From: Allobosea sp.
GTDB lineage: Bacteria; Pseudomonadota; Alphaproteobacteria; Rhizobiales; Beijerinckiaceae
Assembly (NCBI RefSeq): GCF_017308015.1
Contig: NZ_JAFKFW010000002.1
Span: 372,001-436,000 of the forward strand
Reading direction: 5' to 3'
Length of the DNA stretch: 64,000 nt
The translations under genes and the position numbers were made by a program. The stretch's first letter is position 1. The number at the start of each line of letters is the position of its first letter. The notes under the pieces were generated by a model that worked only from the letters and a program-made list of their open reading frames with translations, made no database searches and had not been told where the DNA came from. Positions 26,378 to 34,917 of this stretch are shown one piece after another.

Positions 26378-27258
26378 TGGCATCGCTCGATTCCATCTCC
26401 TCGACCGGGAGCGCGAGCGGCGTGAGCGCCCGCCCCGGCGTCTTCGCCCGGCTGATCCGCAACAAATCGGCGCTGATCGGCGGCAGCATCGTGCTGGTCT
26501 TCCTGCTGATGGCTGTCCTGGCGCCGGTATTGCCGCTGGCCGACCCGTTCAAGTCGAACTTCCTCGCCATCCGCAAGCCGCCGTCGGAACTCTACTGGTT
26601 CGGCACGGACGAACTCGGCCGCGATCAGGTCTCGCGGCTCTTCTACGGGGCGCAGGCCTCGCTGCTCGCCGGCATCGTCTCGGTGCTGATCGCGGTTGCG
26701 ATCGGCCTGCCCTTCGGCATGCTCGCCGGCTGGTATGGCGGCTGGATCGACATCGTGATCTCGCGCGTCACCGAAGCCTTGCTCGCCTGCCCGTTCCTGA
26801 TCCTCGCCATAGCCTTCGCCGCCGTGCTCGGCCCGTCGCTGACCAATGCGATGATCGCGATCGGCCTGTCGGCGGTACCGATCTTCATCCGGCTGATCCG
26901 TGGCCAGGTGATGAGCGTGAAGGCGGAGGATTTCGTCGAAGGAGCGCGGGCGGTCGGTGCGCGCGATCTCCGGTTGATGTTCCGTCATGTCCTGCCCAAC
27001 ACCCTGTCCCCCATCGTGGTGCAGTCGACATTGTTCATGGCGCAGGCGATCATCCTGGAAGCCGCCCTCTCCTTCCTCGGCCTTGGCCAGCAGCCACCTG
27101 CACCGTCCTGGGGGCAGATGCTCAACGTCGCCAAGAACTTCATGGAGCAGGCGCCGTGGATGTCGGTGGCACCGGGCATCTGCATCTTCCTCGCCGTGCT
27201 CGGCTTCAACCTGCTCGGCGACGGCCTGCGCGACGCGCTCGACCCGAAAGAAAACTAG
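26377..27258 (+). CDS. Peptide-type ABC transporter permease (DppC-like)
   Basis: The 293-residue protein has a short cytoplasmic N-terminus, then about six membrane segments. It shows the DppC features SELYWFGTDELGRDQVSRLFYGAQ and the EAA loop FVEGARAVGARDLRLMFRHVLPN. The ATG at 26377 shares a base with the upstream stop, so translation is coupled. It pairs with the DppB-like permease at 25433. The ATPase subunit(s) must come from elsewhere in the genome. Confidence 0.9.
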   Translation: MASLDSISSTGSASGVSARPGVFARLIRNKSALIGGSIVLVFLLMAVLAPVLPLADPFKSNFLAIRKPPSELYWFGTDELGRDQVSRLFYGAQASLLAGIVSVLIAVAIGLPFGMLAGWYGGWIDIVISRVTEALLACPFLILAIAFAAVLGPSLTNAMIAIGLSAVPIFIRLIRGQVMSVKAEDFVEGARAVGARDLRLMFRHVLPNTLSPIVVQSTLFMAQAIILEAALSFLGLGQQPPAPSWGQMLNVAKNFMEQAPWMSVAPGICIFLAVLGFNLLGDGLRDALDPKEN

Positions 27259-27275
27259 GCTTCAGGGATACGCCC

Positions 27276-29075
27276 ATGTTCACCACCCGCCCCGAAATCC
27301 TCGGCACCTTCGGCGTCGTGACCTCGACGCACTGGCTGGCGACCGCTTCCGGCATGGCCATGCTGGAAAAGGGCGGCAACGCCTTCGACGCCTGCGCCGC
27401 CGCGGCCTTCGTGCTGCAGGTGGTGGAGCCGCATCTCGTCGGGCCAGCCGGCGACATGCCTGCCGTGTTCTATTCGGCCGAAACCGGGAAGGTCGAGACG
27501 CTCTGCGCGCAGGGCCCCGCTCCTCAGGCGGCGACCATCGCCGCCTACAAGGCGCTCGGCCTCGACCTGATCCCCGGCTCTGGTCTGCTCGCGACCGTCA
27601 TCCCCGGCGCCTTCGGCGGCTGGATGACGCTGCTGCGCGATCATGGCCGGCTGAAGCTGCGCGATGTCCTCGAACCGGCGATCGGCTATTTCGAGAACGG
27701 CCACCCGATGCTGCCGCGCGTCTCGGATTCGATCCGGGAACTGACCGATCTCTTCAGCAACGAGTGGTCGACCTCGGGCGAGGTCTACCTGCCGGGCGGC
27801 AATGTCCCGGAGGCGCGCAAGCTCTTCGCCAACAAAGCCGCGGCCGAGACCTACAAGCGCATCCTTTCGGAGGCGGAAGCCAAGGGCGGCGACCGGCAGG
27901 AGCAGATCCAGGGCGCCTATGACGCCTGGTACAAGGGCTTCGTCGCCGAGGCGATGGACCGTTTCTGCCGCACGCAGGAGGTGATGGATTCCTCCGGCCG
28001 CCGCAACAAGGGCCTGCTCACCGCGCAGGACATGGCGAACTACAAGCCGACCTACGAGACGCCGACCTCGGTGACCTATCACGACTGGGAGGTCTTCAAG
28101 ATCGGCCCCTGGGGCCAGGGACCGGCCTTCCTGCAGACGCTGAAGATCCTGGAGGGCGTCGATCTCGCGGGAATGGGGCCGGCCAGCCCCGACTTCGTCC
28201 ATCATGTCGTCGAGGCGATGAAGCTCGCCTTCGCCGACCGCGAGGCCTATTACGGCGACCCGGATTTCGTGAAAGTGCCGCTCGCGACGCTGCTCTCCGA
28301 GGACTACGCAGCCGGACGGCGCGGCCTGATCGGCGAGCGCGCCTCGCTAGAGCTGCGGCCCGGTACCGTCTCCGGCTACGAGGCGCAGGTTGCGCATGCC
28401 ATGAGGGCGCTTGGCGCCATCGCCCAGCCAACCCAGGGCGGCGCCAGCGTCGGCGAACCGACCATGGCGTCGATGGTCGCAGCGGGACGCAAGGGCGACA
28501 CCGTCCATATCGACGTCATCGACAGATGGGGCAACATGATCGCGGCGACGCCCTCCGGCGGCTGGCTGCAATCCTCGCCGGTCATTCCCGAGCTCGGCTT
28601 CCCGCTGAATTCCCGCGCCCAGATGTTCTGGCTGGAAGAGGGCCTGCCCTCATCGCTCGCGCCGGGCAAGCGGCCGCGCACGACACTGACGCCCTCGATC
28701 GCCTTCGAGCACGGCAAGCCCCGCCTCGCCTTCGGCACGCCGGGCGGTGACCAGCAGGAGCAGTGGCAGCTCGGCCTGTTCCTGCGCCGCGTCCATCACG
28801 GCCTCAACCTGCAGGAAGCGATCGACCTGCCACTGTTCCACACGCAGCACTTCCCCTCCTCCTTCTATCCACGCTCGTCGCGGCCTGGCCATATGATGAT
28901 CGAGGAGAGCATCGGCGCTGCCGCACTGGCCGAGCTGGAGCGGCGCGGTCACGCCGTCGAGAAGGCACCTGCGTGGACCGTCGGCCGGCTCACTGCGGCA
29001 GAACGCAGCGACGACGGGCTCTTGCGCGCTGCCGCGACGCCGCGTCTGATGCAGGCTTATGCCGCTGGCCGTTGA
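27276..29075 (+). CDS. Gamma-glutamyltransferase family protein, no signal peptide
   Basis: A 599-residue Ntn-hydrolase-type enzyme. N-terminal family motifs are EKGGNAFDACAAAAFVLQVV and EPHLVGPAGD. The self-cleavage and catalytic threonine is T409 in GDTVHIDVIDRWGN, with the downstream TPSGGWLQSSP loop. Most family members are exported, but this one begins MFTTRPEILGTFG with no signal, so it should be cytoplasmic. It would cleave gamma-glutamyl bonds or cyclic lactams, or act as a cephalosporin-acylase-like amidase. It lies 17 bases after the permease and 12 before a DUF1028 gene. Confidence 0.85.
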   Translation: MFTTRPEILGTFGVVTSTHWLATASGMAMLEKGGNAFDACAAAAFVLQVVEPHLVGPAGDMPAVFYSAETGKVETLCAQGPAPQAATIAAYKALGLDLIPGSGLLATVIPGAFGGWMTLLRDHGRLKLRDVLEPAIGYFENGHPMLPRVSDSIRELTDLFSNEWSTSGEVYLPGGNVPEARKLFANKAAAETYKRILSEAEAKGGDRQEQIQGAYDAWYKGFVAEAMDRFCRTQEVMDSSGRRNKGLLTAQDMANYKPTYETPTSVTYHDWEVFKIGPWGQGPAFLQTLKILEGVDLAGMGPASPDFVHHVVEAMKLAFADREAYYGDPDFVKVPLATLLSEDYAAGRRGLIGERASLELRPGTVSGYEAQVAHAMRALGAIAQPTQGGASVGEPTMASMVAAGRKGDTVHIDVIDRWGNMIAATPSGGWLQSSPVIPELGFPLNSRAQMFWLEEGLPSSLAPGKRPRTTLTPSIAFEHGKPRLAFGTPGGDQQEQWQLGLFLRRVHHGLNLQEAIDLPLFHTQHFPSSFYPRSSRPGHMMIEESIGAAALAELERRGHAVEKAPAWTVGRLTAAERSDDGLLRAAATPRLMQAYAAGR

Positions 29076-29087
29076 GGAGCTGACTAC

Positions 29088-29816
29088 ATGACCTGGTCCA
29101 TCGTCGCCCGCGACGCCGCGACCGGCGCCTATGGCGTCGCCGTCTCGACCTGCGCCTTCGCCGTCGGTGCCCGCGTGCCTTATGGCGGCGGGCGGATCGG
29201 CGCGATCGCCACACAGGCCTTCGTCAATCCGCTCTACGGCATCGACGGCCTCCGGCTGCTGCAGGAAGGGCGCTCGGCGGTCGAAATCATCGCGACGCTG
29301 ACCGCGGCCGACGAAGGCCGCGCCCATCGTCAGCTCCATGTCATCGACCGCGACGGCAAGATCGCCTCGCATACGGGCGCAGCCTGCATCGACTGGTGCG
29401 GCGCCGTCGACGGGCCGCAGGTCTCGGTCGCCGGCAACATGCTCGCCGGACCAGAGGTCGTGCAGCAGACGCTGAAGGCCTATATCGCTTCCTCTGCGCT
29501 CGATTTCGACGAGAGGCTGCTGGTGGCGCTGGAAGCCGGCGAGAAGGCCGGTGGCGACAAGCGCGGCAAGCAATCCGCCGCGATCCGCATCTGGAACGGC
29601 GAGCCTGTGCCGAGCATCGATATCCGCGTCGACGACCATACCGACCCGCTGACGGAACTGCGCCGGCTCTGGCGCGTCGCGCATCAGCGCTCGGTGCCGT
29701 TCCAGCAGGCCTCGCCGTCGCGCGGGCGCCCTGCCGGCGTCACCGACCGGGCCGAGCTCGACCGCCTCTGCACGGAATACGCAGCCTCCTGGAACTCCCG
29801 ACATCCGGAGACCTGA
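29088..29816 (+). CDS. DUF1028 domain protein (Ntn-hydrolase-like)
   Basis: The 242-residue protein is a single DUF1028 domain. Landmarks are TWSIVARDAATGAYGVAVST at the N-terminus, GAIATQAFVNPLYG, and SVAGNMLAGPEVVQQTLKAY. The family resembles Ntn hydrolases, in which the residue after Met (here Thr2) could act as nucleophile; that role is an inference. DUF1028 genes are often found beside gamma-glutamyltransferase and peptide-transporter genes, as here. It is the last gene of the plus-strand operon and has GGAG before its start. Confidence 0.85.
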   Translation: MTWSIVARDAATGAYGVAVSTCAFAVGARVPYGGGRIGAIATQAFVNPLYGIDGLRLLQEGRSAVEIIATLTAADEGRAHRQLHVIDRDGKIASHTGAACIDWCGAVDGPQVSVAGNMLAGPEVVQQTLKAYIASSALDFDERLLVALEAGEKAGGDKRGKQSAAIRIWNGEPVPSIDIRVDDHTDPLTELRRLWRVAHQRSVPFQQASPSRGRPAGVTDRAELDRLCTEYAASWNSRHPET

Positions 29817-29899
29817 GCGGCCAAATGCATTCTCGGCGTAGCCGCGTCGTGATAGGCTGACGCTTCGTCATTCTGTCATGCCGACGAGCGGGGAATGCG

Positions 29900-30490
29900 A
29901 TGGCCGATCCCAACACCGAAGCCCTCCAGAAGCGCATCGCCACGCTGGAGGCGCAGGTCGCAGCCCTGTTGCAGGCGATATCCGCGGATCGCGGCGGCAA
30001 TGTCGTCATCAACGCGCCTGGTTCTCTGACCGTCAATTGCGGGATGGGCATCGCGTTCACAGCCGGCAGCGTGATGACGCTGACGGCGGGTGCCAACCTT
30101 GCAGTGACCGCAGGCGCCAATGCCACGATGGTGGTCGGTAACCGCCTGCGCGTCAGCAGCGGCCATGAAGCCTCGTTCGAGACACGAAGTTTCAACGTCG
30201 ACGCGGCAGTGAGTTGCGAGATCGACAGCGGGCAAAACCTCGCCATCACAGCGGGCAAGGACATGGCGATGAGGATCGGAGCGGGTATGGCCGTCAGTGT
30301 CGGCAAGACGCTTGCGATCGAAAGCGCCGACGCAGCAACACTCAAGAGCGGCGATGCCAGGCTCAGCATGAAGAAGGATGGCAGCGTCGAATTGCAGGGG
30401 CGCGATATCGCACTCAAGGCTTCCGGACGCCTCGAAGCCAAGGCGTCCGGCAATGTCACGATCAAGGGATCGAAAATCCTGCAGAACTAG
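29900..30490 (+). CDS. Stand-alone spike-like beta-helix protein with octad repeats (gp5/VgrG C-terminal type)
   Basis: A 196-residue protein without signal peptide. Residues about 6-28 form a short coiled coil (ALQKRIATLEAQVAALLQAI). From residue 34 to the end it consists of about nineteen 8-residue units, for example NLAVTAGA, NLAITAGK, DMAMRIGA, GSVELQGR, DIALKASG and RLEAKASG. This octad period is that of the intertwined triple-stranded beta-helix of T4 gp5 and VgrG tips, and the last 40 residues (KKDGSVELQGRDI, then NVTIKGSK) closely resemble VgrG/DUF2345 ends. No other spike, tail or type VI secretion gene is present. GGGG lies upstream of the start. Confidence 0.75.
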   Translation: MADPNTEALQKRIATLEAQVAALLQAISADRGGNVVINAPGSLTVNCGMGIAFTAGSVMTLTAGANLAVTAGANATMVVGNRLRVSSGHEASFETRSFNVDAAVSCEIDSGQNLAITAGKDMAMRIGAGMAVSVGKTLAIESADAATLKSGDARLSMKKDGSVELQGRDIALKASGRLEAKASGNVTIKGSKILQN

Positions 30491-30523
30491 AGAACGCCGG
30501 CTTCTGACGGCGCTGTTCGATGT

Positions 30524-31645
30524 TCAGGTCAGACGACCCCGCGCCGCAACCGGCAGTTCCCCGATCAGCTTGTCGCCGCGCACGGTGATCAGGCGATCGA
30601 CCATATTGACGACGACGCAGACATGGTTCGGCACGACGCGGACGACCTCGCCGACGAGCGGGCGCTTGTTCGAGGCGGAGAGATCGAGGAAGCCGTGCTC
30701 CTCGGCGAATTGCGCGATCCGCGCCGCCGGATATTCGAGGATATAGCCGTGGCCGTCGAGATTGCCCTTGTCGCTGGTCAGCGTCTTCGAGCCTGAATCG
30801 AGGATGCCGCGCTCAGGCCCGGCCCGGCTCACCACGGTCGCATAGACCATGAGCGCGCAATCATCGAGCGTCGCGACGCCGGCCGCGATCTGCATGCGGT
30901 CGTTGAAGATCGAGGTGCCCGAGCGATGCTCGGTCGAGCCCTTGAGCTTGCCGATATGGGGCAGATTGGGCGAGCCGCCGGTCGAGACGATGTCGGCCTT
31001 GAGGCCGACCTCGCGCAGGCCGGCATTGGCGGTGTCGAGGAAGGCCTGCGTGCGCTCCCAGCCATCCTCCGGCGGGTACATCAGGAAGCCGGCGAAGCGC
31101 AGGCCGGGCGAAGCCGCGACCATCCTGGCGAGCTCGACCGCTTCACCGGGCGTCTCGACGCCGGCGCGCTTGCGGCCGGTATCGCATTCGATGACGACCT
31201 CAAGATCACGACCTGCGATCTCCCCCGCCCGCGGCAAGCCGGAGATGGTGACGGGATTGTCGGCGGCGACGATCATGCGGACGCGTCTTTGCAACGCTCC
31301 CAGACGCCCCAGCTTCTCCTCGCCGAGGATGTTGTAGCTGATCAGGATGTCGTCGATGCCGCCATCGGCCATGATCTCGGCCTCGCCGAGCTTCTGGCAG
31401 GTGATGCCGCGCGCACCGGCCTCGATCTGGAGTCGGGCCAGCTCGGGCGATTTATGCGTCTTGATATGCGGGCGATTGGCCAGGCCGGCGGCGTCGCAGG
31501 TCGCCTGAAGGCGCGTGATATTGGCATCGACCTTGTCGAGATCGATCACAACGGCGGGCGTGCCGTAGACGCGGGCGATCTCGGCGGCGAGCGGGGTGGC
31601 GGCAGGCTGATCGACGGCCCTGGAGGTAGTTGCGGTCATGCTCAT
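30524..31645 (-). CDS. PLP enzyme of the D-threonine aldolase / D-serine dehydratase family
   Basis: The 373-residue protein has an alanine-racemase-like barrel followed by a beta domain. The PLP lysine is in PHIKTHKSPE (probably K62). HRSGTSIFND is a family hallmark, and the metal-site motif PNHVC gives H341-x-C343. His-x-Cys resembles zinc-dependent D-serine dehydratase; D-threonine aldolases are reported with His-x-Asp (from memory). It would break down D-serine or D-threonine-like amino acids in the cytoplasm. Its ATG overlaps the RidA stop (ATGA), so the two are translationally coupled. The frame is open upstream, but 31645 is the supported start. Confidence 0.85.
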   Translation of the reverse strand: MSMTATTSRAVDQPAATPLAAEIARVYGTPAVVIDLDKVDANITRLQATCDAAGLANRPHIKTHKSPELARLQIEAGARGITCQKLGEAEIMADGGIDDILISYNILGEEKLGRLGALQRRVRMIVAADNPVTISGLPRAGEIAGRDLEVVIECDTGRKRAGVETPGEAVELARMVAASPGLRFAGFLMYPPEDGWERTQAFLDTANAGLREVGLKADIVSTGGSPNLPHIGKLKGSTEHRSGTSIFNDRMQIAAGVATLDDCALMVYATVVSRAGPERGILDSGSKTLTSDKGNLDGHGYILEYPAARIAQFAEEHGFLDLSASNKRPLVGEVVRVVPNHVCVVVNMVDRLITVRGDKLIGELPVAARGRLT

Positions 31646-32100
31646 GAGTGCACCTTGACGATAACTTCGATCTCGACGGTCATGCGGTTCGGCAGGGAGC
31701 CCATGCCGACGGCCGAACGGGCATGTCGGCCGCGGTCGCCGAGGACGGCGACGAACAGATCCGAGCAACCATTGATGACCTTGGGATGATCGGAGAACTC
31801 GGGCACGGCATTGACCATGCCCAGCAGCTTGACCACCTCGACCTTGTCGAGCGAGCCGGCGGCCTTCTTCATCGCTGCTAGCAGGCCGAGGCCCGTGTGC
31901 CTGGCATGCTCGTAGGCCTGCTCGACCGTGACGTCGGCGCCGACCTTGCCGGTCGGATAGGTACCATCGGCCCGCCTCGGCCCCTGGCCGGAGAGATAGA
32001 CCATGTCGCCGACCTGCTTGAAGCTGACATAGGTGGCGACCGGCGTCGGCATGGCCGGCAGGGTCAGACCCAGCTCCTTCAGCCTGTCTTCGGGGCTCAT
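31642..32100 (-). CDS. RidA-family (YjgF/YER057c) protein
   Basis: The 152-residue protein belongs to the RidA superfamily, in the longer-loop subgroup. Landmarks are the MVYLSGQGPRRADGTYPTGKVG region, EQAYEHARHTGLGLLAAMKKAAGSLDKVEVVKLLGMVN, and MTVEIEVIVKV at the end. RidA hydrolyses reactive enamines and imines such as 2-aminoacrylate released by PLP-dependent serine/threonine dehydratases. It overlaps the start of a PLP enzyme gene by four bases, which fits that role exactly. The start has GAGGAGAG at good spacing. Confidence 0.88.
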   Translation of the reverse strand: MSPEDRLKELGLTLPAMPTPVATYVSFKQVGDMVYLSGQGPRRADGTYPTGKVGADVTVEQAYEHARHTGLGLLAAMKKAAGSLDKVEVVKLLGMVNAVPEFSDHPKVINGCSDLFVAVLGDRGRHARSAVGMGSLPNRMTVEIEVIVKVHS

Positions 32101-32151
32101 GGCGTTTCTCTCCTCAAATCCTGCCGGCATCTCGGGCGCCGGCCCGTCCTG

Positions 32152-32661
32152 TCAGTCGTTCAGTTCGCGGCGCATGTAGCGGGCCGCATCGTCATAGCTC
32201 GCGAGCTTGCGATCAAGCGCAGGGTCATGCACCTCGCGAAAGCCCTGCCGCCGCCAGAAGCCGGTCGAGTCGTTGACCGCGACGAGCGCGAGGCTCGTAT
32301 GGCCGGCCGCGGCGGCATGGCGGGCGATCGCGGTGACGATCGCGACCGCCGCTCCGCTGCCCCGCCCGGCCGGCAGCAGCGCAAGGTCGTGGATATACCA
32401 GTTGGCGACGCCGTCCGGGATTCGGCCGAGCCGGGAATTCAGAGCCGGAACCGTATCCGCTGGCCAGGGATGGCTGACGAGATAGCCTTGAAGTGCCCCG
32501 CCACTTGCCGCGAGCACATGGCAGCCCTCGGGTGCCAGGCGCAAACGCTCGACGAAGATGGCCTCATCCTCGGGATAGTCCGGGTGCACGACGGCCGCGA
32601 TCGCCATCACGGCCGGCATGTCGGCGGGCGCCATGCAGCGCCAGCCCGTTTCGTGTGACAT
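32152..32661 (-). CDS. GNAT-family N-acetyltransferase
   Basis: A 169-residue acetyltransferase. The acetyl-CoA-binding motif region is NWYIHDLALLPAGRGSGAAVAI, with RGSGA in the place of the Q/RxxGxG/A loop. The C-terminal motif is VAVNDSTGFWRRQGFREV. It is in the middle of the minus-strand catabolic operon, seven bases after the amidohydrolase gene and 51 bases before ridA. It probably acetylates an amino group of a small molecule, perhaps a pathway amino acid, but the substrate is not visible from sequence. Confidence 0.82.
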   Translation of the reverse strand: MSHETGWRCMAPADMPAVMAIAAVVHPDYPEDEAIFVERLRLAPEGCHVLAASGGALQGYLVSHPWPADTVPALNSRLGRIPDGVANWYIHDLALLPAGRGSGAAVAIVTAIARHAAAAGHTSLALVAVNDSTGFWRRQGFREVHDPALDRKLASYDDAARYMRRELND

Positions 32662-32667
32662 GAAAAC

Positions 32668-33831
32668 CTACGCCGCGACCTTCGGGAACTTGCCGGTGCG
32701 CTTCGGGTGCCACCACTTGCCCTTGAGCACAACACCTTCGGAGACGATCTTGCGGTCGCCCATCAGGTGCTCGCCGACGACGTCGACATAGTCGAACTTG
32801 CCTTCCTTGACGGTGAGGATCGTTGCGTCGCCGAGCGAGCCGACCTTGAGCGAGCCGTATTCCGGACGCTTCAGCGCCATGGCGGCATTCACGGTCGAGG
32901 CGGCGATGACGTTGTTCAGGCTCATGCCCATGCAGAGGAACTTCGACATGGTGGTGACCTGGTCATAGGCCGGGCCGTCGATGCAGAGCTTGTGCACATC
33001 GGACGAGATCACGTCAGGTTCGAAGCCGTTGGCGAGCATCGCGCGGGTGGTCTTGAACGAGAACGAGCCCTTGCCGTGGCCGATGTCGAAGATGACGCCG
33101 CGCTTGCGGGCGGCCAGCACCTCCGGCTTCACCGTGCCCTGAGCCGTCGAAGGCGCGTTCGGGAAGGGACGAAAAGCGTGAGTCAGCACGTCGCCCGGCC
33201 GCAGCATGCCGATGACTTCCTCATAGGACGGCGGCGGATGGTCGATATGGCACATCAGCGGCATGCCGACCTCGTTGGCGACCTGCAGCGCGATGTTGAG
33301 CGGCACGGTGCCGGAATTTCCGGAAGCATGCAGGCCGACGCGGACCTTGATCCCGACGATGTAGTCGCGGTTCTCGTCCGCGACCCTGGCGCAGTCGATC
33401 GGGTTCATCAGGCGCAGGTCGCCGCTCTCGCCCACCATGACGCGATGGTCGAAGCCGTAGATGCCGGCATGCGAGACGTGGAGATAGGCGAGGATGCGCG
33501 CCTGGCTCGGCTCGATGACATGCTTGCGGAATCCGGCCCAGTTGCCGGGACCGGCCGAGCCGGTATCGACCGAGGTGGTGACGCCGGAGACGCGGCAGAA
33601 CTCGTCGGCATCGATGCCGAGCGAGGTACCGCCCCAATAGACATGGGTATGCAGGTCGATCAGACCGGGCGAGACGATGTAACCGGAGACGTCGCGGATC
33701 TCCTTGGCGCCCTTCAGGTCCTTGCCGAAGCCGGAGACCTTGCCGTTCGTGAAGGCGACATCGAGGATGCCGTCATGCTTCTGGGAGGGGTCGATGACGC
33801 GACCGCCCTTCAGGATGAGATCATGGGTCAT
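32668..33831 (-). CDS. Amidohydrolase/deacetylase family metallohydrolase (cog3964-like)
   Basis: A 387-residue amidohydrolase-superfamily enzyme. The metal ligands are visible as H61 and H63 in LIDLHTHVYWGG, the likely carboxylated lysine K162 in VGIKVRVGLHASG, H195 in MCHIDHPP and the late aspartate in ISSDVHKLCI. Characterised cog3964 relatives in Agrobacterium and Ochrobactrum hydrolyse acetyl-(R)-mandelate with stereospecificity (from memory). Here it lies 21 bases after an N-carbamoyl-D-amino-acid hydrolase gene, so a role in removing an acyl group from an R/D-configured compound is plausible. Confidence 0.85.
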   Translation of the reverse strand: MTHDLILKGGRVIDPSQKHDGILDVAFTNGKVSGFGKDLKGAKEIRDVSGYIVSPGLIDLHTHVYWGGTSLGIDADEFCRVSGVTTSVDTGSAGPGNWAGFRKHVIEPSQARILAYLHVSHAGIYGFDHRVMVGESGDLRLMNPIDCARVADENRDYIVGIKVRVGLHASGNSGTVPLNIALQVANEVGMPLMCHIDHPPPSYEEVIGMLRPGDVLTHAFRPFPNAPSTAQGTVKPEVLAARKRGVIFDIGHGKGSFSFKTTRAMLANGFEPDVISSDVHKLCIDGPAYDQVTTMSKFLCMGMSLNNVIAASTVNAAMALKRPEYGSLKVGSLGDATILTVKEGKFDYVDVVGEHLMGDRKIVSEGVVLKGKWWHPKRTGKFPKVAA

Positions 33832-33852
33832 TATGTGTCCTCTGGAGGCTGA

Positions 33853-34788
33853 TCAAACCGGGGAGACGGCGCCCTTGCGCTCGACGATCAGGCCATAGGC
33901 CTGGGGCTCGCGATGCCTGGCGAAATTGAAGGTCGAGGCCTTGTAGCTCTTGCCGAGATCCATGTCGCAGCGGGCGATGACGAGCTCGTCATCCTCCGTC
34001 ACAGCCTGGGCCACGACCTCGCCGGTCGGCGCGATGATGCAGGAGCCGCCGATCTGGTCGACGCCGGCCTCCAGCCCCGCCTTGGCCACGCCGACGACCC
34101 AGGTGGCGTTCTGGTAAGCGCCGGCCTGCATCACGAGCTGGTTGTGGAAGTTGCCGAGCCGATCATGGTCCGGAGCCGGCGGGTTGTGCTTGGGCGTATT
34201 GTAGCCGAGCACGATCAGTTCGACATCCTGCAGGCCCATCGAGCGATAACTCTCCGGCCAGCGGCGGTCGTTGCAGATCATCATGCCGATATTGGCGTCC
34301 ATCGTCCGCCAGACCGGCCAGCCGAGCTCTCCGGTCTCGAAATAGCGCTTCTCCAGGTTCTGGAAGGACGCGGCGGGGCGGTGCTCGGGATGGCCCGGCA
34401 AGTGGATCTTGCGATACTTGCCGACGATCGAGCCCGATTTGTCGACGAGGATCGCGGTGTTGAAGCGGCGCTTGCGGCCCTGCTCGAAGGCAAGCTCGCA
34501 ATAACCGAGATGGAAGCCGACGCCGAGGCGCTTGCTTTCCTCGAAGAGCGGCGCAGTCTCGTTCGAGGGCATCGCACTCTCGAAATGGCTGTCGATCTCG
34601 GCTTCGTCGTCGATCCACCAATGCGGGAAGAAGGCGGTGAGCGCGGCTTCCGGATAAACAACGAGATCGGCGCCGTGACTTTTCGCCTGCCGCATCAGCT
34701 CGACCATGCGGGCGACGGCCGAAACCCGGCTCTCGTCGCGCTGGATCGGACCGAGCTGGGCGGCGGCGACGGTGAGGATGCGGGTCAC
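33853..34788 (-). CDS. N-carbamoyl-D-amino-acid hydrolase (nitrilase superfamily)
   Basis: A 311-residue nitrilase-superfamily enzyme with the catalytic triad E47 (VVYPEAAL), K127 (KYRKIHLPGH) and C172 (MMICNDRRWPE). These fall at the same positions as in Agrobacterium D-carbamoylase, and long stretches (RRFNTAILVDKSGSIVGKYR, FQNLEKRYFE) are nearly the same from memory. It converts N-carbamoyl-D-amino acids to D-amino acids, CO2 and ammonia in the cytoplasm. The start is GTG at 34786-34788 with GGAG upstream, beginning TRILTVAAAQLGPI; the frame is open upstream without support. Confidence 0.92.
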   Translation of the reverse strand: MTRILTVAAAQLGPIQRDESRVSAVARMVELMRQAKSHGADLVVYPEAALTAFFPHWWIDDEAEIDSHFESAMPSNETAPLFEESKRLGVGFHLGYCELAFEQGRKRRFNTAILVDKSGSIVGKYRKIHLPGHPEHRPAASFQNLEKRYFETGELGWPVWRTMDANIGMMICNDRRWPESYRSMGLQDVELIVLGYNTPKHNPPAPDHDRLGNFHNQLVMQAGAYQNATWVVGVAKAGLEAGVDQIGGSCIIAPTGEVVAQAVTEDDELVIARCDMDLGKSYKASTFNFARHREPQAYGLIVERKGAVSPV

Positions 34789-34917
34789 GTCATAAGCTCC
34801 GGATGAGGATCGCCGTGTAAGGCAAGGCTTCGATGTGCCGGGCCGGCGCGTCAAGCGCCGGCAATGCAGGGCGTGGGTTGTCCCAGTTGCGGGGCAGGCT
34901 CTCAGAGCGATTGCTTC

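Noticed and set aside
29900-30490. Reading the octad-repeat protein as proof of a type VI secretion system
   Set aside because: No Tss, Hcp, PAAR, ClpV or full VgrG gene is in the window, and the protein lacks the gp27-like and OB-fold parts of VgrG.
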